This document shows, piece by piece, positions 1-7,812 of a stretch of 64,000 bases of DNA (position 1 is the stretch's first letter; each line of letters starts with the position of its first letter). The DNA is from Leifsonia sp. ku-ls (GTDB lineage: Bacteria > Actinomycetota > Actinomycetes > Actinomycetales > Microbacteriaceae). The translations under genes and the position numbers were made by a program. The stretch spans positions 1 through 64,000 of the forward strand of contig QKXI01000003.1 in NCBI GenBank assembly GCA_003367665.1, in the 5' to 3' direction. A model generated the notes under the pieces. That model was not told the DNA's origin, ran no database searches, and worked only from the letters and a program-made list of their open reading frames with translations.

Positions 1-227
1 GCAAGACCGGCCACCCAGGCGCCGGCGGTCGCGGCGAGCGCGGCGGCCGTGGTCCACAGCGCGGCACGGGCGAGGCGCAGCGGCGAGACCGCGAGCAGCG
101 CCCGCGCCTCCGCGGCTTCCCGCTCCTGCTGGCGGCGGCGCTCCTTCGCCCAGTGCAGGTCGCGCTCGTGGCGCCGGGCGAGCAGCTGGGCCCGGTCGTG
201 GGCATGGTTGTAGGTGGTGGTGTGCAC
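1..227 (-). CDS. Small membrane protein, C-terminus cut by window edge
   Basis: The first 75 residues of a minus-strand gene running off the left edge. The GTG start at 227 follows a GAAGGA ribosome site by about eight bases. The protein opens with a polar, His-containing segment (MHTTTYNHAHDRAQ), then an Arg/Glu-rich stretch (about residues 15-42) likely to form a charged cytoplasmic helix, then an Ala-rich hydrophobic segment from about residue 50 that looks like the start of a membrane helix. I do not recognise the family. The reading frame is open and amphipathic as expected for a real protein, but the visible part is too short for a functional call. Confidence 0.55.
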   Translation of the reverse strand, partial: MHTTTYNHAHDRAQLLARRHERDLHWAKERRRQQEREAAEARALLAVSPLRLARAALWTTAAALAATAGAWVAGL

Positions 228-445
228 GATACGTCCTTCGCGGTTCGGATCTCCCGCGGGCCGATATCGGGTCGGGTTCCGCGGGGCTCAGGCAGTAACT
301 CTGGTGTGACATCGGCGAGCATAGCCAGAAAGACGGTTCTGTGGGTCATTTGGAGGACATCTATCTGTACCCCAATCCGGGCGACACGGAGGCGTAACAC
401 GGCGCTGTTATGGTGAGGTCTCCGAGGGACTCGGGGAGGGAACGC

Positions 446-1486
446 ATGCGGAGACCCGCCGTCGCGGTGATCGTGGCGATCGTCGCCGTGCTGGCCGCCG
501 CCGCCATCGGCGCCGGCCTCGCCCGCCAGGCCGCGATGAACGCGCAGAACGCCGCCGCCGCGCCGACCTCCACCGCGACGCCCACCCCGTCCACCACGCC
601 GCAGGCGGCCGCCTTCGCGTCCCCGCGGCTCTACCTCGACCCGAACACCGAGGCGGCCGCGGCGCAGAAGCGGCTGCAGCAGCAGGGCGACACCGCGGGC
701 GCCGCCCTCGCCGGGCGCATCGCCGCCGTGCCGACCGCCGTCTGGCTGGGCGAGTGGTTCCAGGGGGACCGACTGGTGACCGAGCTCCGGAACGACCTCG
801 CCGACGCCCGCGCGCAGGGTGCGACGCCGGTGTTCGTGGCCTACGGCATCCCGAATCGGGACTGCGGCGGCTACTCGAAGGGCGGACTGGCCGCCGACCA
901 GTATCTGCCGTGGATGCGCACCATCGCGTCCACCCTGAAGGGCAGCCACGCCGTGGTGCTGCTGGAGCCGGACTCGCTCGCCATGCTGTCCTCAGCCAAG
1001 TGCGCCGGCTCGGCCGAGGTCCGGCTGCCGCTGCTCCGCTCCTCCGTGGAGCTGCTGGAGTCGGCCGGGGTCGCGACCTACCTCGACGGCGGCAACGCGC
1101 GCTGGCTCTCGGCCACCGACCAGGCCGCCTGGCTGGAGCGCGCGGACGTGCAGCGCGCGCACGGCTTCTTCACCAACGTCTCCAACTTCGACACGACGTC
1201 CCGAGAACGCGACTATGCGGGCCGCCTGTCGTCGAAGGTGGGCTGGAAGCACTACGTCATCGACGTCTCCCGCAACGGGAACGGCTGGACCGGCACCTGG
1301 TGCAACCCGCCCGGCGCCGCACTCGGCGAGGCCCCGCGCGTGACGGAGGGCGACGGCGGCAAGCTCGACGCCCTGCTCTGGGTGAAGCATCCCGGGGTCA
1401 GCGATGGCAGCTGCAACGGCGGCCCCGCCGCGGGCGTGTGGTGGCAGCAGGGGGCCGCAGCGCTCGCCACGGGGGCCAAGGGATGA
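446..1486 (+). CDS. GH6 family glycoside hydrolase (cellulase-like), exported
   Basis: A 346-residue glycoside hydrolase family 6 protein, the fold of endoglucanases and cellobiohydrolases that cleave beta-1,4-glucan with inversion. Residues 4-28 form a hydrophobic signal or anchor, followed by an Ala/Thr/Pro linker, so it acts outside the membrane. Family landmarks are YGIPNRDCGGYS (about 132-143), LLEPDSLAM with the acidic proton donor (about 171-179), SNFD, and the WCNPPG and LWVKHPG loops near the C-terminus. No carbohydrate-binding module is visible. I chose the ATG at 446 rather than an upstream start because GGAGGG lies just ahead of it. Its stop overlaps the next gene by ATGA. Endo- versus exo-activity cannot be told. 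Confidence 0.9.
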   Translation: MRRPAVAVIVAIVAVLAAAAIGAGLARQAAMNAQNAAAAPTSTATPTPSTTPQAAAFASPRLYLDPNTEAAAAQKRLQQQGDTAGAALAGRIAAVPTAVWLGEWFQGDRLVTELRNDLADARAQGATPVFVAYGIPNRDCGGYSKGGLAADQYLPWMRTIASTLKGSHAVVLLEPDSLAMLSSAKCAGSAEVRLPLLRSSVELLESAGVATYLDGGNARWLSATDQAAWLERADVQRAHGFFTNVSNFDTTSRERDYAGRLSSKVGWKHYVIDVSRNGNGWTGTWCNPPGAALGEAPRVTEGDGGKLDALLWVKHPGVSDGSCNGGPAAGVWWQQGAAALATGAKG

Positions 1487-1914
1487 CGGCCGACGGCTGC
1501 GCGCAGCTGGCCGAGACCTGCGCCCGCGTCGCCGCGCGCACCGACTCCCCCGGGGCCTTCCTGCGCGAGCTCGGGCGCGAGGCCGCGGGCGTCCGTCGCG
1601 GGCCGCTCTGGCCGCTGGACGCCGGCCGCGGCGGGACCAACCGCCTCCGCGGCCGTGGTTTCCGCCGGCATGTGGACGACGGCACGGAGGGTCAGGCTCG
1701 GCACTTCGCCGGGATCGTCGCGGTGGCCGTGCACATCGGCCCCCGACTGACGCGCTGGCTGTCGATCCACATCGGACGGGATGCGCCCGACAGCGCGGAC
1801 GGCCGGCTCACCGACGAGGCGCTGGACTTCGTCCGGCTGATCCGCGCCGGAGAGCTCGCGCCGGCTGACGCGGATGCGTGGGTGCGCTCCACGATCTGCG
1901 GGGCCGGCGACTAG
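1483..1914 (+). CDS. Hypothetical protein coupled to the GH6 gene
   Basis: A 143-residue protein of unknown family. The ATG overlaps the GH6 stop codon (ATGA), so translation is probably coupled. It has no signal peptide or membrane helix. The middle holds a run of Arg/Gly-rich motif (GTNRLRGRGFRRHVDDG), a hydrophobic strand (HFAGIVAVAVHIG) and an acidic helical C-terminus. Its TAG stop shares the CTAG tetranucleotide with the stop of the convergent ArsR gene. The composition fits a small soluble actinobacterial protein, perhaps working with the GH6 enzyme, but nothing in the sequence proves that. Confidence 0.65.
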   Translation: MTADGCAQLAETCARVAARTDSPGAFLRELGREAAGVRRGPLWPLDAGRGGTNRLRGRGFRRHVDDGTEGQARHFAGIVAVAVHIGPRLTRWLSIHIGRDAPDSADGRLTDEALDFVRLIRAGELAPADADAWVRSTICGAGD

Positions 1915-2669
1915 CCGAGCAGCTCCTCCAGCCGGTCGAGCTGCTGGCTCCAGCCGGGTTCGAGCCCGGCGACCATGGCTGCGGCAGCGGCGTCGGCACC
2001 TGCGGCCGTGATGTGCACGCGCAGCGCGGTGCCGTCGCCGGAGGGCTCGAGTCCGGCATCCACGACCACCTCGAAGAACGGCCGCCCCGCTTCGTCGAGC
2101 GGCGACAGCTCGAACACGATCCGGCGGCCCGCCTCCACCGAGCGCACGAGCCCGGCGGACGCGTACTCGGCGCCGTCGCCCTCGCGCAGCACCAGCTCGA
2201 CCGCTGCGCCGGCGCGGGCGGCGACGGAGGCGCGCACGACCGCGAAGTGCCGGGGAGCCCACCAGCGCGCGGCCTCGACCGGGTCCGTCCACGCCCGCCA
2301 CACGGCTTCCGGCGACGCGGCGACCGTGCGCTCGAGCAGGATGTCGGCCGTCGCTCCGGCCGACCGGACCGCGGCGGCGTACCGCTGCAGCGCGTCATCG
2401 TCCGCCGTGGCGGAGGCGAGCGCACCGAGCCACTCGGCGAGCTCGCGGAGCGCGTCGCGGTCGAGTCGGGCGAGCCGTCGGCGGCCGAGCCGCTCGACCA
2501 CGATGACGCCGACCGCTTCGAGCACCTGCAGGTGCTTCGTGGTCTGCGGCTGCAGCGCCCCGAGCTCGGCCGCCACCTCACCCACCGTGCGCGGACCGCT
2601 GGCGAGCAGGGTCAGGATGCGGAACCTCGTCGGCTCCCCGATCGCCGCCAGCGCCTGCTGAAGGTCCAT
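1911..2669 (-). CDS. ArsR-family regulator fused to an SRPBCC (AHSA1-like) domain
   Basis: A 252-residue fusion. Residues about 1-85 are an ArsR winged helix (LAAIGEPTRFRILTLL, then the recognition region around LGALQPQTTKHLQVLEAVGV). It lacks the Cys pairs of metal sensors, so it is not an arsenic sensor. Residues about 110-250 are an SRPBCC/START-like domain (LLERTVAASPEAVWRAWTDP and RWWAPRHF), a hydrophobic-ligand cavity. ATG at 2669 follows GAGGGAG. The neighbour transcribed the other way is a free-standing SRPBCC protein with the same WELWT/RWWAPDGF pattern, so regulator and target share the ligand fold. A palindrome between them is the likely operator. This architecture suggests a one-component sensor; the ligand is unknown. 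Confidence 0.88.
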   Translation of the reverse strand: MDLQQALAAIGEPTRFRILTLLASGPRTVGEVAAELGALQPQTTKHLQVLEAVGVIVVERLGRRRLARLDRDALRELAEWLGALASATADDDALQRYAAAVRSAGATADILLERTVAASPEAVWRAWTDPVEAARWWAPRHFAVVRASVAARAGAAVELVLREGDGAEYASAGLVRSVEAGRRIVFELSPLDEAGRPFFEVVVDAGLEPSGDGTALRVHITAAGADAAAAAMVAGLEPGWSQQLDRLEELLG

Positions 2670-2681
2670 ATGATCTCCCTC

Positions 2682-2709
2682 TTGACACATTCGTCGCAAC
2701 GAATATATC
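2682..2709 (+). promoter_or_regulatory. Promoter with ArsR-type operator in the spacer
   Basis: A TTGACA -35 at 2682-2687 and a TATATC -10 at 2704-2709 are separated by 16 bases. A perfect inverted repeat, ATTCGT-cgca-ACGAAT (2689-2704), fills the spacer exactly. A dimeric repressor bound there would block RNA polymerase. It faces the SRPBCC gene at 2752 and lies in front of the divergent ArsR-SRPBCC gene, so the regulator probably controls this promoter and perhaps its own. Confidence 0.75.
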
Positions 2710-2751
2710 GTCTCCCCCGTACCGACGCAATTCGACGAGGAGGACCGCACC

Positions 2752-3210
2752 ATGAAGACCATCGAACGCACCGTCGCGGCAGCGCCCGAGACCGTGTGGG
2801 AGCTCTGGACCACCGCCGACGGCATCTCCCGCTGGTGGGCGCCCGACGGCTTCCGCACCGAGGTCGAGCGCATCGACCTCCGCCCCGACGGCGAGCTCGT
2901 CTACACGATGACCGCGGAGGACCCGGCGCAGGTCGCGTTCCTGGAGCAGAACGGCCTCCCGCTCAGCACGCGGGCCCGCAAGGTGTTCACCGAGCTGCAG
3001 CGACCCACGCTGCTCGCCTACCGGTCGGTGATCGACTTCGTGCCCGACCACGAGCCCTACGAGCAGCTCACGGTCGTCGACCTGGAGCCGGCGGGCGACG
3101 GCACACACGTGACGATGCAGGTGGAGGAGCTGCACGACGACATCTGGACCGATCGTCTCCTCGCCGGCCGCGCCAACGAGTTGGACAACCTCGCCCGGCT
3201 GGTCTCCTGA
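2752..3210 (+). CDS. SRPBCC (AHSA1-like) domain protein
   Basis: A 152-residue single-domain START/AHSA1-like protein. The N-terminal beta strand and helix motif IERTVAAAPETVWELWTTADG is typical, followed by SRWWAPDGF and the beta-rich middle; the C-terminal helix (residues about 125-150) would close the ligand cavity. The start has a strong GAGGAGG site. It stands alone behind a TTGACA promoter whose spacer carries an inverted repeat and is divergent from an ArsR regulator fused to the same domain. Proteins of this fold bind or modify hydrophobic small molecules; the ligand is not evident. Confidence 0.85.
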   Translation: MKTIERTVAAAPETVWELWTTADGISRWWAPDGFRTEVERIDLRPDGELVYTMTAEDPAQVAFLEQNGLPLSTRARKVFTELQRPTLLAYRSVIDFVPDHEPYEQLTVVDLEPAGDGTHVTMQVEELHDDIWTDRLLAGRANELDNLARLVS

Positions 3211-3223
3211 CCGGCCGCGACCC

Positions 3224-3853
3224 TCAGCGCAGCAGCGCCCGGAACCCCGTGTAGTCGGCTAGACGCGCCAGCCCCTGGGTCGTGTGCGACGCGTGACGGC
3301 CGACCACGACGACCCGGGCGCCGGAGGCGACGGCCGCCGCGAGGCCCGCCTCCGCATCCTCGAACACGACGCAGTCCTCGACCGGGACGCCGAGCAGGGC
3401 GGCCGCTCGGCGGTAGCCCTCGGGGTCCGGCTTGCCCCTGCTGACGTCCTCCGCGGCGACGAGCACCTCGGGCACCGGGACCCCGGCCGCCCGCAGCCGC
3501 GCGACGGCCAGCTCCCGGGGAGCGCTGGTCACCACCGCAACCGGCGCGCCGTCGGCGATCAGACCTTCCAGCAGCGCGACGGCGCCGGGGATCTGCACGA
3601 TGCCGTCCGTCCTGGTCACCTCTTCTGCCACCAGGTCGGAGACGAGCCCGTCGCGCTCGGCGACGCTCAGCTCCGGCAGGAAGTGGGCGATGGTGTCGAC
3701 CGCCTGCCGTCCGTGCGCGTACGCCAGCAGCGCTGCGGGGTCGATGCCGTGGCGTTCGCCGAACGACGTCCACACGGCCTCCACGACCGGCGTCGAGTCG
3801 ACGAGCGTGCCGTCCATGTCGAACAGGAAACCGGCCGCCTCGATACTCTCCAC
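3224..3853 (-). CDS. HAD-superfamily hydrolase (sugar-phosphatase/phosphoglucomutase-like)
   Basis: A 209-residue HAD phosphatase. Motif I is FLFDMDGTL (residues about 9-17) with the nucleophile Asp and the acid/base Asp two residues on. Motif II is VVTSAPREL, motif III the Lys in SRGKPDPEGY, and motif IV CVVFEDAEAGLAAA. The helical cap between motifs I and II (residues about 20-85) resembles that of beta-phosphoglucomutases and YfbT-type sugar phosphatases, so a phosphosugar is the likely substrate. The GTG start at 3853 has no ribosome site but lies six bases after TAAGCT (3860-3865), a leaderless pattern. It is convergent with the SRPBCC gene. Confidence 0.88.
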   Translation of the reverse strand: MESIEAAGFLFDMDGTLVDSTPVVEAVWTSFGERHGIDPAALLAYAHGRQAVDTIAHFLPELSVAERDGLVSDLVAEEVTRTDGIVQIPGAVALLEGLIADGAPVAVVTSAPRELAVARLRAAGVPVPEVLVAAEDVSRGKPDPEGYRRAAALLGVPVEDCVVFEDAEAGLAAAVASGARVVVVGRHASHTTQGLARLADYTGFRALLR

Positions 3854-3951
3854 GGTTCGAGCTTACGAGACCGGGGAGGCGAGGCGGCCGGGAGCGGACG
3901 GGACCCATCCCACGCTGCTGCACGACCGCAGCGGGTCTCCTCCGCGACGTC

Positions 3952-3985
3952 CCCGCCCGGCCGACCGTGCGGCCGGCCGGGCGGG
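3952..3985 (-). terminator. GC-rich hairpin after the FAD oxidoreductase gene
   Basis: Twelve-base perfect arms (3952-3963 and 3974-3985) around a ten-base loop, just past the stop of the minus-strand oxidoreductase at 3991. There is no T-tract, as is usual for very GC-rich actinobacterial terminators. It would end the ABC-transporter operon. Confidence 0.5.
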
Positions 3986-3990
3986 ACGGG

Positions 3991-5166
3991 TCACTGCTCC
4001 GACACCGGCGCCCACGCACCGGTCGGAACGGCCTCGTCCGCGGCCGCCGCACCGAAGCGCTCCAGGCGGAAGGCCTCGAGCACCGGGGACGCCTTCCCGG
4101 TCACGATCTCCTCGGCGGCCAGCTCGCCGAGCGCCAGCCCGAGGGTCGCGCCGGAGTGGGTGAACAGGGTGTACAGACCCTCGATGGAGGGCACCGGCCC
4201 GGCCACCGGGTCGCCGTCGCCCGGGATCGGCTTGAGGCCGGCGCCGATGCGGTCCGCCTCCAGGCGCGGGTTGCCGGCGATCACCTTTGAGGCCTCGTCG
4301 AGCAGGCCCTGCACCGACGACTCGGGAACGGTGATCGTGCCGTCGTCCGCGATCTGCACGGTCCGCTCCGCCCAGTCGGCGTCGAGCACGAGGCGGCCGT
4401 CCGGCGTCGGCCGCACGGCGACGCGCGGAGTGTTCAGCACGGTCCGGTGCTCGACGTCCACCGGCTTGGTGAACACGACGAAGGCGGCGGGCGTCGCGTC
4501 GGGCACCGTCACGCCGAGACGGGCCAGCTGCGCGGGCACCGACGGCCCGGTCGCCAGCACGACCGCGTCGGCGGGGAGGCGCGTGCCGTCGGCGAGGACC
4601 ACCCCGACCGCGACACCGTCCTGCACGTCCACGGCCGCCTCGCCCGCGTTGTCGATGACCTTGGCGCCCGCGGCCGTGGCCTCCTCGATCAGGTCCGCGA
4701 TGAGGTCGGGGAGGCTGACCCAGCCCTCTCCGGCGTTGAAGATGGCGCCCTCCTCGGCCACGGCGGAAGGGTCGACGTCCGGCGCGATCCGGGCGACGTC
4801 GGCGCGGTCGACCCAGACGCTGTCGTAGCCGTTCGCCCGCTCGAACTCGAACGTGCGGCGGAAGCTCTCGCCCTCGCCTGCCCACTTCATCGCGCCGTCG
4901 AAGTGGAGGTAGTCGCGGCTGCGCGGGTGCCGCTCGCGCCAGGTGCGGTAGCGGTCGAGCGCAACCAGGCGGAGGTAGTGGTAGGCCGCGCTGCGGTCGC
5001 CCGACGAGTTCAGCCACGCGATCGAACGGCCGGAAGCGCCGTCGGCGAGAGCGCCCGCCGTCACGAGCGTCACCCCCGCGCCCTGGCGGGCGAGCTGCGC
5101 GGCGGTGGAGGCGCCGAGGATGCCGCCGCCGAGGACGACGACGTGTGCGGGGCGGGGATGGGACAT
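3991..5166 (-). CDS. FAD-dependent oxidoreductase, DAO (glycine/D-amino acid oxidase-like)
   Basis: A 391-residue flavoprotein of the DAO superfamily. The N-terminal Rossmann dinucleotide motif VVVLGGGILGASTAAQLARQ (residues about 8-27) binds FAD. The GRSIAWLNSSGD segment (about 47-58) is seen in sarcosine/D-amino-acid oxidases. The C-terminal GLYTLFTHSGATLGLALGELAAE motif contacts the flavin. The enzyme would oxidise a C-N bond of an amino acid or N-substituted amine. ATG at 5166 follows GAGAAGGAAG. It is the last gene of a five-gene run: binding protein, permease, ATPase, Gfo/Idh reductase, then this oxidase. That context points to catabolism of an imported amino compound, perhaps an N-glycated or opine-like amino acid (inference). 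Confidence 0.88.
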   Translation of the reverse strand: MSHPRPAHVVVLGGGILGASTAAQLARQGAGVTLVTAGALADGASGRSIAWLNSSGDRSAAYHYLRLVALDRYRTWRERHPRSRDYLHFDGAMKWAGEGESFRRTFEFERANGYDSVWVDRADVARIAPDVDPSAVAEEGAIFNAGEGWVSLPDLIADLIEEATAAGAKVIDNAGEAAVDVQDGVAVGVVLADGTRLPADAVVLATGPSVPAQLARLGVTVPDATPAAFVVFTKPVDVEHRTVLNTPRVAVRPTPDGRLVLDADWAERTVQIADDGTITVPESSVQGLLDEASKVIAGNPRLEADRIGAGLKPIPGDGDPVAGPVPSIEGLYTLFTHSGATLGLALGELAAEEIVTGKASPVLEAFRLERFGAAAADEAVPTGAWAPVSEQ

Positions 5167-5210
5167 GTGGTGCTTCCTTCTCTCGTTATCGTTCTGCATT
5201 CGATTGCCGC

Positions 5211-6233
5211 TCAGCGCGTCGCGGCGTACGCCCGCGCCGACCCGATGAGGTCGAGCACGGCGATCGGCCCTGCCGGGTCTACGGGCAGCGGTCCCCCGCC
5301 GCGCAGGGCGGCGGCGAGCTGCCGGTAGAAGCCGGCGTAGTCCCCCGACGCGAGCGGCAGCTCGTCGGGGTGGGCGTCCGTCCCGACGCGCGCCGGGGCG
5401 GTGGCCCGGCCGAGGCGCGGGTCGCCCGGACGCATCCCGCCGGCGAGCTGCGCCTCCTGCGGGTCGAGTCCCCACGAGACGAACCCGGCACGGGAGCCCA
5501 GCACCCGGAAGCGTGGGCCGACGATGGGCGCGACCGCGCTCATCCACAGCTGGCTCGTGACGCCCGCGTCGTGCTGGAGGACGACGAGCGCGTCGTCGTC
5601 GGCGCCGCCGCCGCGGCGGTTGCGCACCTCGGCGTGGCTCACGGTCGCCAGCCCGAAGAGCAGCAGCGCCTGGTCGATCAGGTGGGCGCCGAGGTCGAAC
5701 AGGATGCCGCCTCCCTCGCCCGCGCCCGTCGTCGACTTCCAGGAGTCGTCGACCGACGGCTTCCACCACTCGAAGCGGGACTCGAAGCGCCGGACCTCGC
5801 CGAGCGAGCCGTCCGCGACCACCCGCTGCAGCGTCAGGAAGTCGCCGTCCCAGCGGCGGTTCTGGAAGACCGTGAAGGGCACGCCGGCGACCTGCGCGCG
5901 CTCGACGAGAGCGCGACCGGAGGCGGCGTCCGGGGCGAACGGCTTGTCGACGACCGTCGCGATGCCGGCGTCGATCGCCGCCGCGGCGTGCTGAACGTGC
6001 AGCGGCGTCGGCGAGGCGACGACCACCAGGTCGAGCCCGGGGTGCGCGAGCAGCGCATCCACGTCGGGCACCGCGACGGCGCCGGGATGGTCGGCGCCCA
6101 GCCGGTCCGCCTGCGACGTCACCACCGCCGCCAGCTCGAAGGCCGGGTCGGCCGCGAGGAACGGCGCGTGGAACACCCGCCCGGCGACGCCGTACCCGAT
6201 CAGGCCGACCCGGATCGGCGCCGCGGCGCTCAC
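5211..6233 (-). CDS. Gfo/Idh/MocA-family NAD(P)-dependent oxidoreductase
   Basis: A 340-residue dehydrogenase. The N-terminal Rossmann motif is RVGLIGYGVAGRVFHAPFL (about 8-26), the DKPFAP signature (about 97-102) contains the cofactor-site Lys, and the C-terminal substrate domain carries GGGILFDLGAHLIDQ with the catalytic-region Asp/His. Family members oxidise or reduce sugars, inositols and related polyols. The GTG start overlaps the stop of the upstream ABC ATPase by four bases (GTGA), so it is translationally coupled to a transporter and should act on its cargo. The combination with an FAD oxidase 44 bases downstream suggests a two-step catabolic route. Confidence 0.9.
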   Translation of the reverse strand: MSAAAPIRVGLIGYGVAGRVFHAPFLAADPAFELAAVVTSQADRLGADHPGAVAVPDVDALLAHPGLDLVVVASPTPLHVQHAAAAIDAGIATVVDKPFAPDAASGRALVERAQVAGVPFTVFQNRRWDGDFLTLQRVVADGSLGEVRRFESRFEWWKPSVDDSWKSTTGAGEGGGILFDLGAHLIDQALLLFGLATVSHAEVRNRRGGGADDDALVVLQHDAGVTSQLWMSAVAPIVGPRFRVLGSRAGFVSWGLDPQEAQLAGGMRPGDPRLGRATAPARVGTDAHPDELPLASGDYAGFYRQLAAALRGGGPLPVDPAGPIAVLDLIGSARAYAATR

Positions 6234-7000
6234 AGCACCTCCGAGAGGAAGCGCTGCAGCCGCGGGCTCTGCGGCCGGTCGAACAGGTCGTCCGGCCGTC
6301 CGGCCTCGACGACACGGCCCTCGTCCATGAAGACGACCTGGTCGGCCACCTTACGGGCGAAGTTCATCTCGTGCGTGACGACGACCATGGTCATGCCGCG
6401 GCGGCCGAGGTCGGCCATCAGGTTCAGCACGCCCTTCACGAGCTCGGGGTCGAGCGCGCTGGTGACCTCGTCGAACAGCATCACCTCCGGCTCCATGGCG
6501 AGGGCCCTGGCGATGGCGACGCGCTGCTGCTGGCCGCCGGAGAGGTCGCGCGGGCGGTGGTCCATCCGCTCGCCGAGGCCTACCTCGATCAGGCGCTCCT
6601 CGGCGATGCGCTTCGCCTCGGCCTTCGGCATCCGCTTGACGCTGCGCAGCGCGAGCATGACGTTCTGCAGCGCCGTGTGGTCGGGGAACAGGTTGAAGTG
6701 CTGGAAGACCAGGCCGATGCGGCGCCGCAGCACGTCGGGCTTCGTGCCGAGGATGCTCTCGCCGTCGAGCCGGACATCGCCGCTCTTGGGCTCGTGCAGC
6801 CGGTTCACGCCGCGGAGCATCGTGGACTTGCCCGAGCCGGACGGCCCGATCACGCACGTGGTGGTGCCCGGCGCGACCGAGATGGTCACGCCGCGCAGCA
6901 CGTCGATGTCGCCGTAGGCCATCGTCAGGTCGACGAGGTCGAGCGCGGAGCCGCGGAAGTCGGGCGTCTGCTGGGCGGGGAGGGGCGAGGTGTACGTCAT
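6230..7000 (-). CDS. Polar amino-acid-type ABC transporter ATPase
   Basis: A 256-residue GlnQ-type ATPase. Walker A is IGPSGSGKST (about 52-61), the Q-loop is GLVFQHFNLFPDHT, the signature is LSGGQQQRVAIARAL, Walker B is VMLFDEVTSALDPE and the switch His lies in VVTHEMNFAR. The first 20 residues are a flexible extension. It pairs with the permease encoded just upstream (ATGA overlap at 6997-7000) to energise uptake. The amino-acid class is assigned from the PAAT-family sequence pattern, although the regulator of the unit is of the sugar-linked LacI family. Confidence 0.93.
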   Translation of the reverse strand: MTYTSPLPAQQTPDFRGSALDLVDLTMAYGDIDVLRGVTISVAPGTTTCVIGPSGSGKSTMLRGVNRLHEPKSGDVRLDGESILGTKPDVLRRRIGLVFQHFNLFPDHTALQNVMLALRSVKRMPKAEAKRIAEERLIEVGLGERMDHRPRDLSGGQQQRVAIARALAMEPEVMLFDEVTSALDPELVKGVLNLMADLGRRGMTMVVVTHEMNFARKVADQVVFMDEGRVVEAGRPDDLFDRPQSPRLQRFLSEVL

Positions 7001-7785
7001 GTGTTGCTCCCGAGGGTGATGGGCGCGGGAGGCTGGACCTCGTCCAGCTCGTCCAGGCCGCTCTTCGGCGGCGCCGGCTTGCGGCGTCCGGTGCGGAAAC
7101 GGTTGTCGAAGTAGTTGACGAGGTGCGTCAGGGGAACCGTGATGACCAGGTAGAACAGGCCGGCCAGCACCAGCGGCGACAGGTTGCCGGTGAGCACCGC
7201 GGCGTCCTGCCCGACGCGGAACAGCTCGCGCTCGCCGACCAGCAGGCCGAGGAAGTAGACCAGGCTGGAGTCCTTCACGATCGCGATGAACTGGTTGACC
7301 AGCGCCGGCAGCACGCGGCGGATGCCCTGGGGCACCACGACGAGCGCCATGGCCTTCGTGTAGCTGAGGCCGAGCGCGCGGCACGCCTCCAGCTGCCCGC
7401 GGTCGACGCTCTGGATGCCGGCCCGGAAGATCTCGCCGATGTACGCGGCGGCGATCAGGGACAGGGCCAGGATGCCGAGCGGGTACGGCGACGGCCCGAA
7501 GACCGACTGCGAGAACCGGGCGAAGCCCTGGCCGATGAGCAGGATGGTGAGGATCGCCGGCAGGCCGCGGAACACGTCCGTGTAGATGCGGGCGGGGATG
7601 CGCAGCCAGCGCGAGGTGGAGATCCCCATGACGGCGACCACCATGCCGAGCACGACGCCGATGACGGTCGCCGCGATCGAGATGATCAGCGTGTTGACGA
7701 GTCCGACGCCCAGCAGCTGCGGGAAGACCTGCAGCATCGACGGGATGTCGAAGAAGGTGTGCGTGATGGTGGTGAGCCAGTCCAT
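6997..7785 (-). CDS. Polar amino-acid-type ABC transporter permease
   Basis: A 262-residue inner-membrane permease of the HisM/GlnP family. About five hydrophobic helices are visible, starting at VGLVNTLIISIAATVIGVVL (residues about 27-46). The EAA loop that contacts the ATPase reads EACRALGLSYTKAMALVVVPQGIRRVLP in two pieces near residues 133-160. A proline/lysine-rich cytoplasmic tail follows the last helix. No second permease gene is present, so the channel is probably a homodimer. It overlaps the ATPase gene by ATGA and lies 27 bases after the binding-protein gene. Confidence 0.93.
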   Translation of the reverse strand: MDWLTTITHTFFDIPSMLQVFPQLLGVGLVNTLIISIAATVIGVVLGMVVAVMGISTSRWLRIPARIYTDVFRGLPAILTILLIGQGFARFSQSVFGPSPYPLGILALSLIAAAYIGEIFRAGIQSVDRGQLEACRALGLSYTKAMALVVVPQGIRRVLPALVNQFIAIVKDSSLVYFLGLLVGERELFRVGQDAAVLTGNLSPLVLAGLFYLVITVPLTHLVNYFDNRFRTGRRKPAPPKSGLDELDEVQPPAPITLGSNT

Positions 7786-7812
7786 GGGGATCTCCCTGCG
7801 GGTGTCCGCTCG

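Noticed and set aside
3991-6315. A 774-codon minus-strand frame over two genes
   Set aside because: Only its C-terminal half (from 5166) has FAD-oxidoreductase features; the rest is Arg/Pro-rich low-quality sequence antisense or out of frame to the Gfo/Idh gene.
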